From positions 186,001-250,000 of the forward strand of contig ATWE01000002.1 in NCBI GenBank assembly GCA_000421085.1: 64,000 nucleotides of DNA. Reading direction: 5' to 3'. Below the pieces are notes generated by a model that saw nothing but the letters and a program-made list of their open reading frames with translations, was not told the origin of the DNA and ran no database searches. The stretch's first letter is position 1. Every line of letters starts with the position of its first letter. The DNA comes from Ensifer sp. USDA 6670. Its GTDB lineage: Bacteria > Pseudomonadota > Alphaproteobacteria > Rhizobiales > Rhizobiaceae. The translations under genes and the position numbers were made by a program. Positions 1 through 8,138 of this stretch are shown one piece after another.

Positions 1-150
1 GCCCCCGTCCTGGTAATAGTGAAGATCCGAGCCGCAGATGCCGCCGGCGGCCATCTTCAACAGCACCTCGCCATCCCCCGGGGCGGGAACGTCGGCGACT
101 TCCAGCCGAAGATCGCGTGGGCCGTAAAGGAGTGCGAGGCGCGTGCGCAT
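1..150 (-). CDS. L-idonate 5-dehydrogenase-like zinc alcohol dehydrogenase (N-terminal 50 aa, cut by window edge)
   Basis: The frame from the ATG at 150 runs off the left edge. The visible 50 residues read as the start of a medium-chain zinc dehydrogenase, with [10 protein letters not shown] at residues 37-46, where Cys39 would be the catalytic zinc ligand and Asp42/His44 follow in the usual spacing. The pattern is that of L-idonate 5-dehydrogenase and sorbitol dehydrogenase relatives. It lies 14 bp downstream of the TRAP large permease and is probably the last visible gene of the gntR-dctPQM operon, suggesting that the imported compound is a sugar acid or polyol oxidised in the cytoplasm. 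The exact substrate cannot be read from this fragment. Confidence 0.75.
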   Translation of the reverse strand, partial: MRTRLALLYGPRDLRLEVADVPAPGDGEVLLKMAAGGICGSDLHYYQDGG

Positions 151-164
151 GGGTGCTCCCGACA

Positions 165-1571
165 TCAGCGGATCAGGCCCACCGATTGCGGCAGCCACAA
201 TACGACGGCCGGAACGAAGGTGATCAGAATGAGGGCGATGAACAGCGGCACGAGCCACGGCAGGATCGCCATCGTCGTCCGCTCGACCGAGAGCTTCGCC
301 ACCCGCGACAGCACGAAAAGCACCATGCCGAGCGGCGGGTGAAGCAGGCCGATCATCAGGTTGAGCGTCATGATCAGACCGAAATGCACCGGATCGATTC
401 CGAACTGGGCGGTCAATGGCAGAAGGATGGGCACCAATATGGTGATTGCCGCGATCGTATCGAGAAAACAGCCGACGAAGAGCATCAGAAGGTTCACCAG
501 GATGAGGAAAACCCATTTGTTGTCGGTGATCGTCAGGATCGCCCCGGAGAGCATCTGCGCCGCCTGACTGACCGTCAGGAGCCATGCGAAGATCGACGCC
601 GCCGTGACGATGAAGAGCACCGAGGCCGTCGTCTCGATCGTGTCGAAGGTCGCCCGGGCGAGCGTCGACATCGTCATCGTGCGGTAGCGTACCAGGCCCA
701 GGAACAGCGACCAGATCACGGCGGCGACGGCCGCTTCCGTCGGCGTGAACCACCCCATGGTCATGCCGCCGATCAGAATGATGGGCGTCATCAGCGCCAT
801 GACGGCGGAAAAGTCGAAATACCAGTCGAGGGCAAGCAGCACCACGAGCGCGATGCCGACCGCAAGGTTCATCGACAGTCCGGCCGCCATCAGAAGATAG
901 ATGAAAAGCGGAACGGCAAGCACGACGACGACCTCGAGCGAGGCCGCAAGCAGCCGCTTCATTTCGAAAGGCGTATCCGAGCCCCAGCCGCGCTTATAGG
1001 CGAAGATCGCCACTGTCAGCATCATCAGCACCGTCATGACCACGCCCGGAACGACACCGGCCATGAACAGCGCGCCGATGGAGACGTTCGCCATCATGCC
1101 GTAGATCACGAAGGGAAGCGACGGCGGGAAGATGGGTCCAAGCGTCGCCGAAGCGGCGGTAACGCCGACCGCCGCATCGACCGGGTAGCCGTGGTCCTTC
1201 ATCGCCTTGATCTCGATCGTGCCGATGCCGGCGGCGTCCGCAAGCGCGGTGCCCGACATGCCGGAGAAGATCACCGAGCCGACGATGTTGACCTGTGCCA
1301 GCCCGCCCTTCATCCAGCCGACCAGGGCGACCGCGAAGGAATAGATACGGCCGGTGACGCCGGCGGAGTTCATGAGGTTGCCGGCCAGGATGAAAAAGGG
1401 CACCGCAAGCAGCGGAAAGCTTTCGACGCCGGCAATCATCCGCTGAGCGGCGATGATGTCGGGAGCGACATTGTAGGAGACCAGATAGAGGACCGACGCT
1501 GCGGCCATGGAGATGGCGACGGGAACGCCGACCAGCATGAGAACGAGAAAGGAACCGACGAGCAGGAGCAT
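165..1571 (-). CDS. dctM: TRAP transporter large permease (DctM family)
   Basis: A 468-aa very hydrophobic protein, the channel subunit of a tripartite ATP-independent periplasmic transporter in the inner membrane. DctM-typical sequences are visible: [21 protein letters not shown] about 95 residues in, and [19 protein letters not shown] soon after. The protein is about 40 residues longer than most DctM proteins because of an extra hydrophobic stretch in the middle (around [18 protein letters not shown]). The ATG at 1571 was chosen because the homologous sequence begins at [10 protein letters not shown]; an upstream extension in this frame is only a shadow of dctQ. It starts 5 bp after the dctQ stop. 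Confidence 0.93.
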   Translation of the reverse strand: MLLLVGSFLVLMLVGVPVAISMAAASVLYLVSYNVAPDIIAAQRMIAGVESFPLLAVPFFILAGNLMNSAGVTGRIYSFAVALVGWMKGGLAQVNIVGSVIFSGMSGTALADAAGIGTIEIKAMKDHGYPVDAAVGVTAASATLGPIFPPSLPFVIYGMMANVSIGALFMAGVVPGVVMTVLMMLTVAIFAYKRGWGSDTPFEMKRLLAASLEVVVVLAVPLFIYLLMAAGLSMNLAVGIALVVLLALDWYFDFSAVMALMTPIILIGGMTMGWFTPTEAAVAAVIWSLFLGLVRYRTMTMSTLARATFDTIETTASVLFIVTAASIFAWLLTVSQAAQMLSGAILTITDNKWVFLILVNLLMLFVGCFLDTIAAITILVPILLPLTAQFGIDPVHFGLIMTLNLMIGLLHPPLGMVLFVLSRVAKLSVERTTMAILPWLVPLFIALILITFVPAVVLWLPQSVGLIR

Positions 1572-1576
1572 GGGGA

Positions 1577-2149
1577 TCAGTCCTCGACCTTGTGGAATTC
1601 CTCGGGCTTTTCGAGAACCGAATAGCCGCGGCGCTGATTGGCCACGAAGACCTGGATGGAGCGGATCAGCATCAGCACGAAACCGGCCATCACGCTGTAG
1701 AAGACGATGTTGCGCGGCAGGTCGACGGTGACCATACGTTCGTGGGCGACGATCGCCACGTAGCGCCACATCAGCCAGCAGGCATAGGCGAAGAAGACGA
1801 TGCGCACCAGATCAACGAAGATTGCCAGGGCACGGGCGACGGTTAGCGGCAGATAATGATAGAGCACGTCGACCTGGATGTGACGCGACAGGCGCACGCA
1901 CATCACGGAGCCCAGAAACACGACGCCGATCAGGCAGTTCGTGGCGATCTCCTCAGTCCAGGCATAGGAGTCGTTGAGCACGTAACGCGTGAAGAATTGC
2001 AGGAACACGCATCCGGTCATCAGCCAGAAGACGGCGAGCGTCACCCAATCCTCGAAGGCATAGTTGGAAAGATCCGCGGCTGGCGGGGCCTCCTCGAAGG
2101 CATGCGCGATTTCTTCCGGCGTCGTTTGCAAATGGACTTCCTGGGACAT
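1577..2149 (-). CDS. dctQ: TRAP transporter small permease (DctQ family)
   Basis: A 190-aa membrane protein with four predicted hydrophobic helices (around residues 33-52, 67-85, 108-128 and 148-166), as expected for the small TRAP subunit that links the binding protein to the large permease. The sequence WTEEIATNCLIGVVFLGS is typical of DctQ proteins, where a Trp-Thr-Glu-Glu motif precedes the second helix. It begins with an ATG 67 bp after dctP, beyond a strong hairpin, and ends 5 bp before dctM. Order and spacing agree with one transcript. Confidence 0.92.
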   Translation of the reverse strand: MSQEVHLQTTPEEIAHAFEEAPPAADLSNYAFEDWVTLAVFWLMTGCVFLQFFTRYVLNDSYAWTEEIATNCLIGVVFLGSVMCVRLSRHIQVDVLYHYLPLTVARALAIFVDLVRIVFFAYACWLMWRYVAIVAHERMVTVDLPRNIVFYSVMAGFVLMLIRSIQVFVANQRRGYSVLEKPEEFHKVED

Positions 2150-2178
2150 GGCATCATCCGGCTTCTGGAAAAACGAAA

Positions 2179-2208
2179 CGCCGGCCCGCCATGGAAGGCG
2201 AGCCGGCG
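2179..2208 (-). promoter_or_regulatory. Intercistronic hairpin between dctP and dctQ
   Basis: CGCCGGCcCGCC and GGCGaGCCGGCG form a 12-bp stem with one mismatch around a 6-nt loop (ATGGAA). No T-run follows, so it is more likely to limit read-through or protect the 3' end of the dctP message than to act as a full terminator. Confidence 0.6.
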
Positions 2209-2216
2209 AGAGCGGT

Positions 2217-3191
2217 TCACTTGATGGCGCGGATGGCCTCCCAGTCTTCCTTGTTGTAGCCGAAGTCTTCGAGCTTCACCTTTTCATTGACGGTCTTCTC
2301 GAAGTCGGCCCTATCGACCTCGGTCACTTCGATGCCACGCTCCTTGAAGGTGGCGACGAGCTTCTTCTCGCGCTCTTCGATGATCTTGGTGGCACGCACG
2401 GCCGCCTCCTGCATCACCTCGGTGAAGATCTGCTTGTCGGCATCGGAGAGCTGCGACCAGAGGTTCTTCGAAACGACCGTGTTCAGATGATCGACGATGT
2501 GGCCCGTCAGAACGATATGCTTCTGCACTTCGAAGAACTTCTTCGCTTCGATCGTCGTCAGCGGATTTTCCTGAGCCTCGACGGTGCCGTTCTGAAGCGC
2601 GAGATAGACCTCGGCAAAGGCGATCGGTGTGGTGTTGGCCCCGCAGGCCCGCGGCATGGCGAGATAGGCCGGAACGTCCGGAACACGCATCTTCAGGCCC
2701 TGCATGTCGGCGCATTTGGCGATCGGCCTGTTCGATGTGGTGTGGCGCGTACCATAGTAGGTGACGGCCGTGATGTGGTTGCCCGAAGCCTCCTCATATC
2801 CCGCGGCCAGGCGCTTGAATACGTCGCTCTTGGTATAGGCGATCATATGGGCGGGGTCGCGGAAGATATAGGGGAAATAGGTGACACCGATCGGCGCATG
2901 ATCGCGGGCGGCGAAACTCGAGCCCGAAATGATGATATCGACGGTGCCGAGCTTCAGGCCCTGATTGATATCCGCTTCCTTGCCGAGCTGCGACGCCGGG
3001 AACACATCGATCTTGTAACGCCCTTCGGTGCGCTTGGCGATCTCTTCCGCCGCCCAGACGGACTCGGTATGGAACGGCTCCGACGTTTCGTAGACATGGG
3101 CCCATTTGAGCGCCGTCTGAGCATGAGCCGACAGGGCCGATGCCAGAATGGTCGCGGTGGCCCCGAGTAGCGTCAACAGTCTGATCGTCAT
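2217..3191 (-). CDS. dctP: TRAP transporter substrate-binding protein (DctP family)
   Basis: A 324-aa periplasmic binding protein. Residues 1-24 form a Sec signal peptide ending in LSAHAQ. The mature part shows DctP family features: ALKWAHVYETSEPFH at the start, the helix linking the two lobes near GLKMRVPDVPAYLAMPRACGANTTPI with the Arg that pairs with the substrate carboxylate, and AFAEVYLALQNGTVEAQENPL. A strong ribosome site (GGGAGGAGG) sits 6-7 bp before the ATG. It is the first transporter gene after the FadR-type regulator. DctP proteins bind dicarboxylates or sugar acids; the idnD-like neighbour favours a sugar acid. Confidence 0.94.
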   Translation of the reverse strand: MTIRLLTLLGATATILASALSAHAQTALKWAHVYETSEPFHTESVWAAEEIAKRTEGRYKIDVFPASQLGKEADINQGLKLGTVDIIISGSSFAARDHAPIGVTYFPYIFRDPAHMIAYTKSDVFKRLAAGYEEASGNHITAVTYYGTRHTTSNRPIAKCADMQGLKMRVPDVPAYLAMPRACGANTTPIAFAEVYLALQNGTVEAQENPLTTIEAKKFFEVQKHIVLTGHIVDHLNTVVSKNLWSQLSDADKQIFTEVMQEAAVRATKIIEEREKKLVATFKERGIEVTEVDRADFEKTVNEKVKLEDFGYNKEDWEAIRAIK

Positions 3192-3230
3192 CTTTTTCCT
3201 CCTCCCAAAGTGAAGTCGTCGCTGTGTGGA

Positions 3231-3974
3231 TTACCGCCCGACGCGCCTCCACGCGGCGGGGATCGTGCTGTCTGACGGCTCCTCATCGAAGCTCGCGGAC
3301 AGGCGAAGCTGAGACTGGTCGAGATGCGCCCGCATGGCTGCGCGCGCGGCGGCGGGATCCGCAGCCGCGATCGCGTCGCGGATGACGCGATGCTCCTCCA
3401 TGGCGGCCCGCCAGGTCTCGGTGTTTTCGAAATAGCTCGCGAGCTTTTCGAAATAGGGCGTCATGCGCATGTCGTGGATGCTGCCGACGAAACGGTTCAG
3501 CGTCTGATTGGCGATGATGCTCGAAACGATGACGTGAAATTCGCGATCGATCCCAAGCGCGAGGCGGCGATCCTCGAGTGCGGCGGCCATCCGGGCCAGA
3601 TTGTCGTCGAGAACGGAAATATGCTCCGGGCGTGCCAGCCGAGCCGCTTCCTCGGCGATGGCGCATTCGACCACTGCCCTGGCCCGCAACAATTCGAAGG
3701 GACCTTCGAAATCCTCGGGCGGCGCATCCGCCGCCGGCGCCGGACGCGCGGTCACATAGATGCCCGAACCCATGCGGATGTCGATGAAGCCTTCCACTTC
3801 GAGGACTATCAGTGCTTCTCGGATGGTGGGCCGCGAAACGCCGAACATCTGCGCCAGCTCGCGCTCCGCCGGAAGCCGCGACCCGTGCGCCAATTCGCCC
3901 CGTTCGATCAGGGCTCGCATCTGATCCGCGACCTGGCGATAGAGGCGACGCGATTCCACGGCAGAGAACATCAT
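3231..3974 (-). CDS. GntR-family regulator, FadR subfamily, of the TRAP operon
   Basis: A 247-aa regulator with an N-terminal winged helix (RLPAERELAQMFGVSRPTIREALIVLEVEGFI) and an all-helical FCD effector domain containing the metal/ligand-type motif FHVIV near the middle. It lies 39 bp upstream of dctP on the same strand, so it is probably co-transcribed and controls its own operon. The frame is open up to 4028, but the longer form would start inside a FadR-type operator; the tandem ATGs at 3974/3971, with GGGG a few bases upstream, fit better. Members of this group are usually repressors released by the imported sugar acid. Confidence 0.87.
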   Translation of the reverse strand: MMFSAVESRRLYRQVADQMRALIERGELAHGSRLPAERELAQMFGVSRPTIREALIVLEVEGFIDIRMGSGIYVTARPAPAADAPPEDFEGPFELLRARAVVECAIAEEAARLARPEHISVLDDNLARMAAALEDRRLALGIDREFHVIVSSIIANQTLNRFVGSIHDMRMTPYFEKLASYFENTETWRAAMEEHRVIRDAIAAADPAAARAAMRAHLDQSQLRLSASFDEEPSDSTIPAAWRRVGR

Positions 3975-4011
3975 GATCCCCGTTGAGGCGACCTGCGGCC
4001 AGGTGGCCAAG

Positions 4012-4022
4012 TGGTCATACCA
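4012..4022. promoter_or_regulatory. FadR-subfamily operator candidate (TGGTCATACCA)
   Basis: TGGT-CAT-ACCA exactly fits the FadR-subfamily pattern TNGTNNNACNA. It lies about 40 bp upstream of the chosen gntR start and just downstream of the candidate promoter at 4032-4059, which suits autorepression of gntR-dctPQM. Confidence 0.6.
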
Positions 4023-4031
4023 ATTCACTAC

Positions 4032-4059
4032 ACATTACTCATGCTTGCGGTCGAGTCAA
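4032..4059 (-). promoter_or_regulatory. Candidate sigma-70 promoter of the gntR-TRAP operon
   Basis: On the minus strand TTGACT (4059-4054) is followed after 16 bp by TAATGT (4037-4032). The -10 is weak. The expected start of transcription falls just before the FadR-type operator. Confidence 0.35.
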
Positions 4060-4103
4060 CGGTCATCGCTAAGCCGCTTCACGACAAAGTTTCGCCCTCC
4101 AAT

Positions 4104-4133
4104 CAAAAATGCCCGGCACTGAATGGCCGGGCA
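4104..4133 (-). terminator. Rho-independent terminator of the NarK-type gene
   Basis: On the minus strand TGCCCGGC-CATTCAGT-GCCGGGCA forms an 8-bp GC stem followed directly by TTTTT. It sits about 90 bp past the stop of the major facilitator gene. Confidence 0.75.
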
Positions 4134-4223
4134 GTCGGCAGGGATTTGGCAGTCCCTGCAGGGAAGTATCGCGACGCATGGATCCACGGACCACGACGGC
4201 CGGCGGAGCGTCGATCCGCACGG

Positions 4224-5498
4224 CTATCGCGCGAGCGCGCCGGCCGGGAGACCTCGGTCGGCCTCGCGCTTGATCTGCCGGATCGAGACGTTCATCCAGA
4301 CCATGGAGACGGCTACGATGACGAAGAGCAGCATGAAGCAACTGGACCAAAGGCCGGTCACATCCTTGAGGAAGCCGAAGGCGATCGGCAGGACGAAGCC
4401 GCCGAGGCCGCCCATCATGCCGACGATGCCGCCGACGGCGCCCACATGGGAGGGATAATAGACGGGTATGTGCTTGTAGACCGCCGCCTTGCCGAGGCTC
4501 ATGACGAAGCCGAGCACGAAGGTCACGACGACGAAGACGATCGGGGTCACCAGGATCGGCATCGCACCGCCGGCCGCGCCTGCAGGTATCGACAGAATGG
4601 CAGTTGCGACGGCAGACACGGCGAACATGGCATACATGATCTTGCGGGCGCCGAGCTTGTCCGACAAAGCGCCGCCATAGGCGCGGAAGATGCTGCCGGG
4701 AATGGAATAGGCGGCGGCGATCATGCCGGCGGTCTCGATGTCGAAACCGTAGACGCCGACGAGATAGCGCGGCAGCCAGAGCGCGAGCGCCACGAAGCCC
4801 CCGAAGGCAAAGAAGTAGTAGAGTGAGAAGCGCCAGACCTGAATGTTCTTGAGTGGCTCGAATTCACTCAGGAAGCTCTTCCTTGGTGCACCAACATCGC
4901 GGCGGGCGCGGAATTGCGGATCGTCTTCCGTCGAGAACCAGAAGACAACCGCGGTGACGAGAAGCGCAGCCGCCCAGACCTCCGCGACGGCCTGCCAGCC
5001 GAAGGCGACGAGAACGAATGGCGCCAGAAATTTCGTGACCGCTGCGCCGACGTTGCCGGCACCGAAAATCCCGAGAGCCGTGCCCTGTTTTTCCGGTGGA
5101 AAGAAAGGAGAAACATAGGCGACCCCCACGGCAAAAGAGCCTCCCGCCAGACCGACGCCCAGCCCTGCGAGGAGCATCTGCGGATAGGTCGTGGCATAAG
5201 CGAGCAGGAAGGTGGCGAGTGCTGCCGCCAGCATGGTGAGCGTGTAGACGAGGCGGCCGCCATAGCGGCTGGTCCAGATGCCCAGCACGATGCGGACGAG
5301 CGAGCCGGTCAGGATCGGCATGCCGATCAGGAGCCCGAACTCGGCTTCGCTCAGGCCGAGTTCATCCTTTATGCGCACGCCGATGATCGAAAAAATGGTC
5401 CATATGGCGAAACAGACCGTAAATGCACCCGTTGAGACCCACAAAGCGCGTCCTGGTGCGCCCTTATAGGTCGACTGTGTCTGGTGAAGAGCGGACAT
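4224..5498 (-). CDS. NarK-type (nitrate/nitrite porter family) major facilitator
   Basis: A 424-aa, 12-helix inner-membrane transporter. The two NNP-family signatures are recognisable: GLGVGLAGGSFAVGVAYVSP in helix 5 and SLGKAAVYKHIPVYYPSHVG in helix 11. The usual MFS loop motif appears as YGGALSDKLGARK. The ATG at 5498 is preceded by AGGGAGA; longer versions of the frame have no support. It is a single-gene unit with its own terminator. No nitrate reductase, nitrite reductase or assimilation gene lies in the window, so nitrate or nitrite as substrate rests on the family alone; related NNP-like carriers with other anion substrates exist. Confidence 0.82.
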   Translation of the reverse strand: MSALHQTQSTYKGAPGRALWVSTGAFTVCFAIWTIFSIIGVRIKDELGLSEAEFGLLIGMPILTGSLVRIVLGIWTSRYGGRLVYTLTMLAAALATFLLAYATTYPQMLLAGLGVGLAGGSFAVGVAYVSPFFPPEKQGTALGIFGAGNVGAAVTKFLAPFVLVAFGWQAVAEVWAAALLVTAVVFWFSTEDDPQFRARRDVGAPRKSFLSEFEPLKNIQVWRFSLYYFFAFGGFVALALWLPRYLVGVYGFDIETAGMIAAAYSIPGSIFRAYGGALSDKLGARKIMYAMFAVSAVATAILSIPAGAAGGAMPILVTPIVFVVVTFVLGFVMSLGKAAVYKHIPVYYPSHVGAVGGIVGMMGGLGGFVLPIAFGFLKDVTGLWSSCFMLLFVIVAVSMVWMNVSIRQIKREADRGLPAGALAR

Positions 5499-5811
5499 GA
5501 TATCTCCCTGCGCGATACCCTCGCGCGATACGCGTCGTTGATCATGGGGAACAGCCGCGAGCATGCATCGCGCTCACCCAAACGGGCGCGTCGATCCTCT
5601 CCAGCAACCTTGCTCATGGCGCGCGACATTGGACGCCACCGGTGGTTTGCTCGGGCTCAAAAGAATGGATGCAAGCCGCGTGCCAAACCGAAAGACCCGG
5701 AAAGGGGGAGAGAATTCAAGTGATTAACCGGCGCGGCTTTCATGCGGCTCGCTAGGCTTGGTCAAATATTGGGCCGGCCGCCACGCCATGCCCAATTATC
5801 GTGCAGGCCAC

Positions 5812-5828
5812 ATTTGCGCTTCGCAAAT
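5812..5828. repeat. Perfect 7-bp inverted repeat downstream of eutE
   Basis: ATTTGCG-CTT-CGCAAAT. It is not followed by a T-run in either direction, so it could be a protein site or a small structured RNA end. Its function is unknown. Confidence 0.5.
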
Positions 5829-5835
5829 AGGCAAA

Positions 5836-5869
5836 GACCCGCCGCCCGGAGCAAGTCCGGCGACGGGTC
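5836..5869 (-). terminator. Possible terminator of the ehu-eut operon
   Basis: GACCCG...CGGGTC with an inner CCGGA/TCCGG forms an imperfect GC-rich hairpin 34 bp past the eutE stop. There is no convincing T-run, so the call is tentative. Confidence 0.35.
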
Positions 5870-5902
5870 CCTTGCAAGAAGTCGTGCGATTCCGGGCTAA
5901 CT

Positions 5903-6907
5903 CTAGACCTCGACACCCAGGACTGCGCAGCAGTCGCCCGACTTGATCAGCCCGGGGTTATGCCGGGCCACCAGAACGCCATCCATCCTGGCTCGAACCT
6001 CGATCGGTTCCACGCCCGTACGTCCGATCGGATAGATAAGCGCGATCACCGCGCCGCGTTCGACCGCTTCTCCAAGGTCGATGAGGAACTCGACGAGACC
6101 GCCATCCTCCGCGAAAGCGAAACAATCGTCGCTCGGCATATCCAGCCATTTGGTGGATTCCGCCTCGATCTCGCCCTTGAGTATCCCGGCATGCCTCAGC
6201 ACGTTCGCCACACCGCGCTTTGCGACCGAAGCGGTCCGGGCGGTCGCCGAACCGCCACCGCCGAGCTCCGTCGTGATGAAGATCTTGCCCATCTCCTCGG
6301 CCGCGGTGTCGTACATTCCGACCGCGTCGATCTCCAGCATCTTCATGGAATATGGCGCCCCGAACGCCCGGACGAAGTCGAAAGCTTTCGCCTCCTGCGC
6401 CTTGTCGGGCAGGATGTGCGCCGCGCAGAAGGGCAGGAAGTCGAGCGTCTTTCCGCCCGAATGGAAATCGAGCACGATGTCGGCGAGCGGCAGCAGGACA
6501 CGCTGGAAGTAATCGGCGATCTTCTCGGTGACAGTTCCATCCGGCCTCCCCGGGAAGCTGCGGTTCATGTTGCCCTTGTCGATCGGCGACGTCCGCGTCT
6601 GCGCCTGGAAGGCAGGGTAGTTCATCGCCGGCACGATGATCACCCTTCCCTCGACGTCGGCCGCATCCAGATTGCGGGCAAGATCGAAGAGCGCGATCGG
6701 CCCCTCGTACTCATCGCCGTGATTGCCGCCCGTGAGGAGGGCGGTCGGGCCCTCCCCGTTTTTGACCACGGTGATCGGAATCATCACCGAACCCCAGGCG
6801 GAATCATCGCGACTATAGGGAAGGCGCAGGAAGCCGTGCTGGACGCCATCGGCTTCGAAATCGACCGTCGCGCTGATCGGCGAGGGCCGCAAGTGGTGCT
6901 CCCTCAT
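5903..6907 (-). CDS. eutE: N-acetyl-L-2,4-diaminobutyrate deacetylase (EutE/DoeB)
   Basis: A 334-aa zinc deacylase of the succinylglutamate desuccinylase/aspartoacylase group. GNHGDEYEG places zinc ligands at His63 and Glu66, and DFHSGG supplies the third at His149; TTELGGGG further on holds the likely catalytic Glu. The known role of the family in ectoine breakdown is removal of the acetyl group from N-alpha-acetyl-diaminobutyrate, giving L-2,4-diaminobutyrate, which DoeD then transaminates. It starts 4 bp after eutD and is the last gene of the operon. Confidence 0.93.
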   Translation of the reverse strand: MREHHLRPSPISATVDFEADGVQHGFLRLPYSRDDSAWGSVMIPITVVKNGEGPTALLTGGNHGDEYEGPIALFDLARNLDAADVEGRVIIVPAMNYPAFQAQTRTSPIDKGNMNRSFPGRPDGTVTEKIADYFQRVLLPLADIVLDFHSGGKTLDFLPFCAAHILPDKAQEAKAFDFVRAFGAPYSMKMLEIDAVGMYDTAAEEMGKIFITTELGGGGSATARTASVAKRGVANVLRHAGILKGEIEAESTKWLDMPSDDCFAFAEDGGLVEFLIDLGEAVERGAVIALIYPIGRTGVEPIEVRARMDGVLVARHNPGLIKSGDCCAVLGVEV

Positions 6908-6911
6908 GCTC

Positions 6912-8093
6912 TCAGTCCTTGACCATCAGCTTGCGCGGCACGGAGGCGAGGCACTCGACACCGCTCTCGGTGATGAGAATGCTCTCGGTGGTTTCGAAGC
7001 CCATGTCCGCGAGCCAGAGCCCCGTCATGAAGTGGAATGTCATCCCCGGCTTCAGTTCCGTCTTGTCGCCCGGACGCAGGCTCATCGTGCGCTCGCCCCA
7101 ATCCGGCGGATAGGAAAGACCGATCGGGTAGCCCGTGCGGTTGTCCTTGACGATCCCGTATTTCTTCAGCACGGCAAAGAAGGCGTTCGCGATGTCCTCG
7201 CAGGTGTTGCCGGGCTTCGCGACGGCGAGGCCCGCCTCCATGCCCTCGATGGTCGCCTTCTCGGCCTCCAGGAAGGCCTGGGTCGGCTTGCCCAGGAACA
7301 CCGTGCGCGACAGCGGCACGTGATAGCGGTTGTAGCAGCCGGCGATTTCGAAGAAGGTGCCCTCGCCCCGCTTCATCGGCCGGTCGTCCCAGGTGAGATG
7401 CGGCGCGGACGCCTCGACGCCGGAAGGAAGAAGCGGGACGATCGCCGGATAGTCGCCGCCGATGCCGTCGACGCCGCGCGTACCCGCATCGTAAATTTCC
7501 GCCACCAGGTCGCATTTGCGCATACCCACTTCGATCTTGTCGAAGATGCGCTGATGCATGGCTTCGACGATCCGCGCCGCGTTGCGCATGTATTTGATCT
7601 CGGTCTCGCTCTTGACCGCGCGCTGCCAGTTCACCAGCGCCGTCGCGTCGCTGAAGCGCGCATTGGGCAGGTGTTTCTGCAGCGAGGCGAAGGCGGCCGC
7701 GGAGAACCAGTAGTTGTCCATTTCGACACCGATGCTGAGCGAACCAAAGCCGCGATCGGCGAGAATGCCCGAGAGATAATCCATCGGGTGGCGTTCGGTC
7801 GACTGCACGTAGTGGTCGGGATAGCCGACGATATTCTTGTGATCGAGATAGGAGGTCAGCTTCGCGCCATTCGCATCCTGGCCGCGGCCGAACCATATCG
7901 GTTCGCCCGAAGGCGGCACGATCACCGCCTGATGCACGTAGAAGGACCAGCCGTCATAGCCGGTGAGCCAGGCCATGTTGGAAGGGTCGCTCACGATCAG
8001 GAGGTCGACGCCTTTCGCCTCCATCGCCTTTCGTGTCTTCGCAAGCCGCGCTTCATATTCCCCAAGGGAGAATTTGAGGTTGGGTTGGGTCAT
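6912..8093 (-). CDS. eutD: Ectoine hydrolase (EutD/DoeA), M24 peptidase fold
   Basis: A 393-aa protein of the creatinase/Xaa-Pro aminopeptidase (M24) fold, in the cytoplasm. In ectoine users this enzyme opens the ectoine ring to give N-acetyl-diaminobutyrate. The stretch GEGTFFEIAGCY...YHVPLSRT corresponds to the metal site of M24 peptidases, but the two Asp ligands are replaced by Glu249 and Pro260, in line with the metal-independent chemistry described for DoeA. The start ATG is at 8093. It lies 45 bp after eutC and directly before eutE, the enzyme that uses its product. Confidence 0.93.
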   Translation of the reverse strand: MTQPNLKFSLGEYEARLAKTRKAMEAKGVDLLIVSDPSNMAWLTGYDGWSFYVHQAVIVPPSGEPIWFGRGQDANGAKLTSYLDHKNIVGYPDHYVQSTERHPMDYLSGILADRGFGSLSIGVEMDNYWFSAAAFASLQKHLPNARFSDATALVNWQRAVKSETEIKYMRNAARIVEAMHQRIFDKIEVGMRKCDLVAEIYDAGTRGVDGIGGDYPAIVPLLPSGVEASAPHLTWDDRPMKRGEGTFFEIAGCYNRYHVPLSRTVFLGKPTQAFLEAEKATIEGMEAGLAVAKPGNTCEDIANAFFAVLKKYGIVKDNRTGYPIGLSYPPDWGERTMSLRPGDKTELKPGMTFHFMTGLWLADMGFETTESILITESGVECLASVPRKLMVKD

Positions 8094-8138
8094 GTCTCTT
8101 CCCTCGTTCTTCCGGCCCCGTTCCAGGGGATGCCGGTC

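Larger units (their letters stand above)
5499..5902. other. 404-bp intergenic region between eutE and the NarK-type gene
   Basis: No credible gene is seen. It contains the leader of the NarK-type gene, a perfect inverted repeat at 5812-5828 and an imperfect GC hairpin at 5836-5869. No clear -35/-10 pair or FNR-type box was found. Confidence 0.6.
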
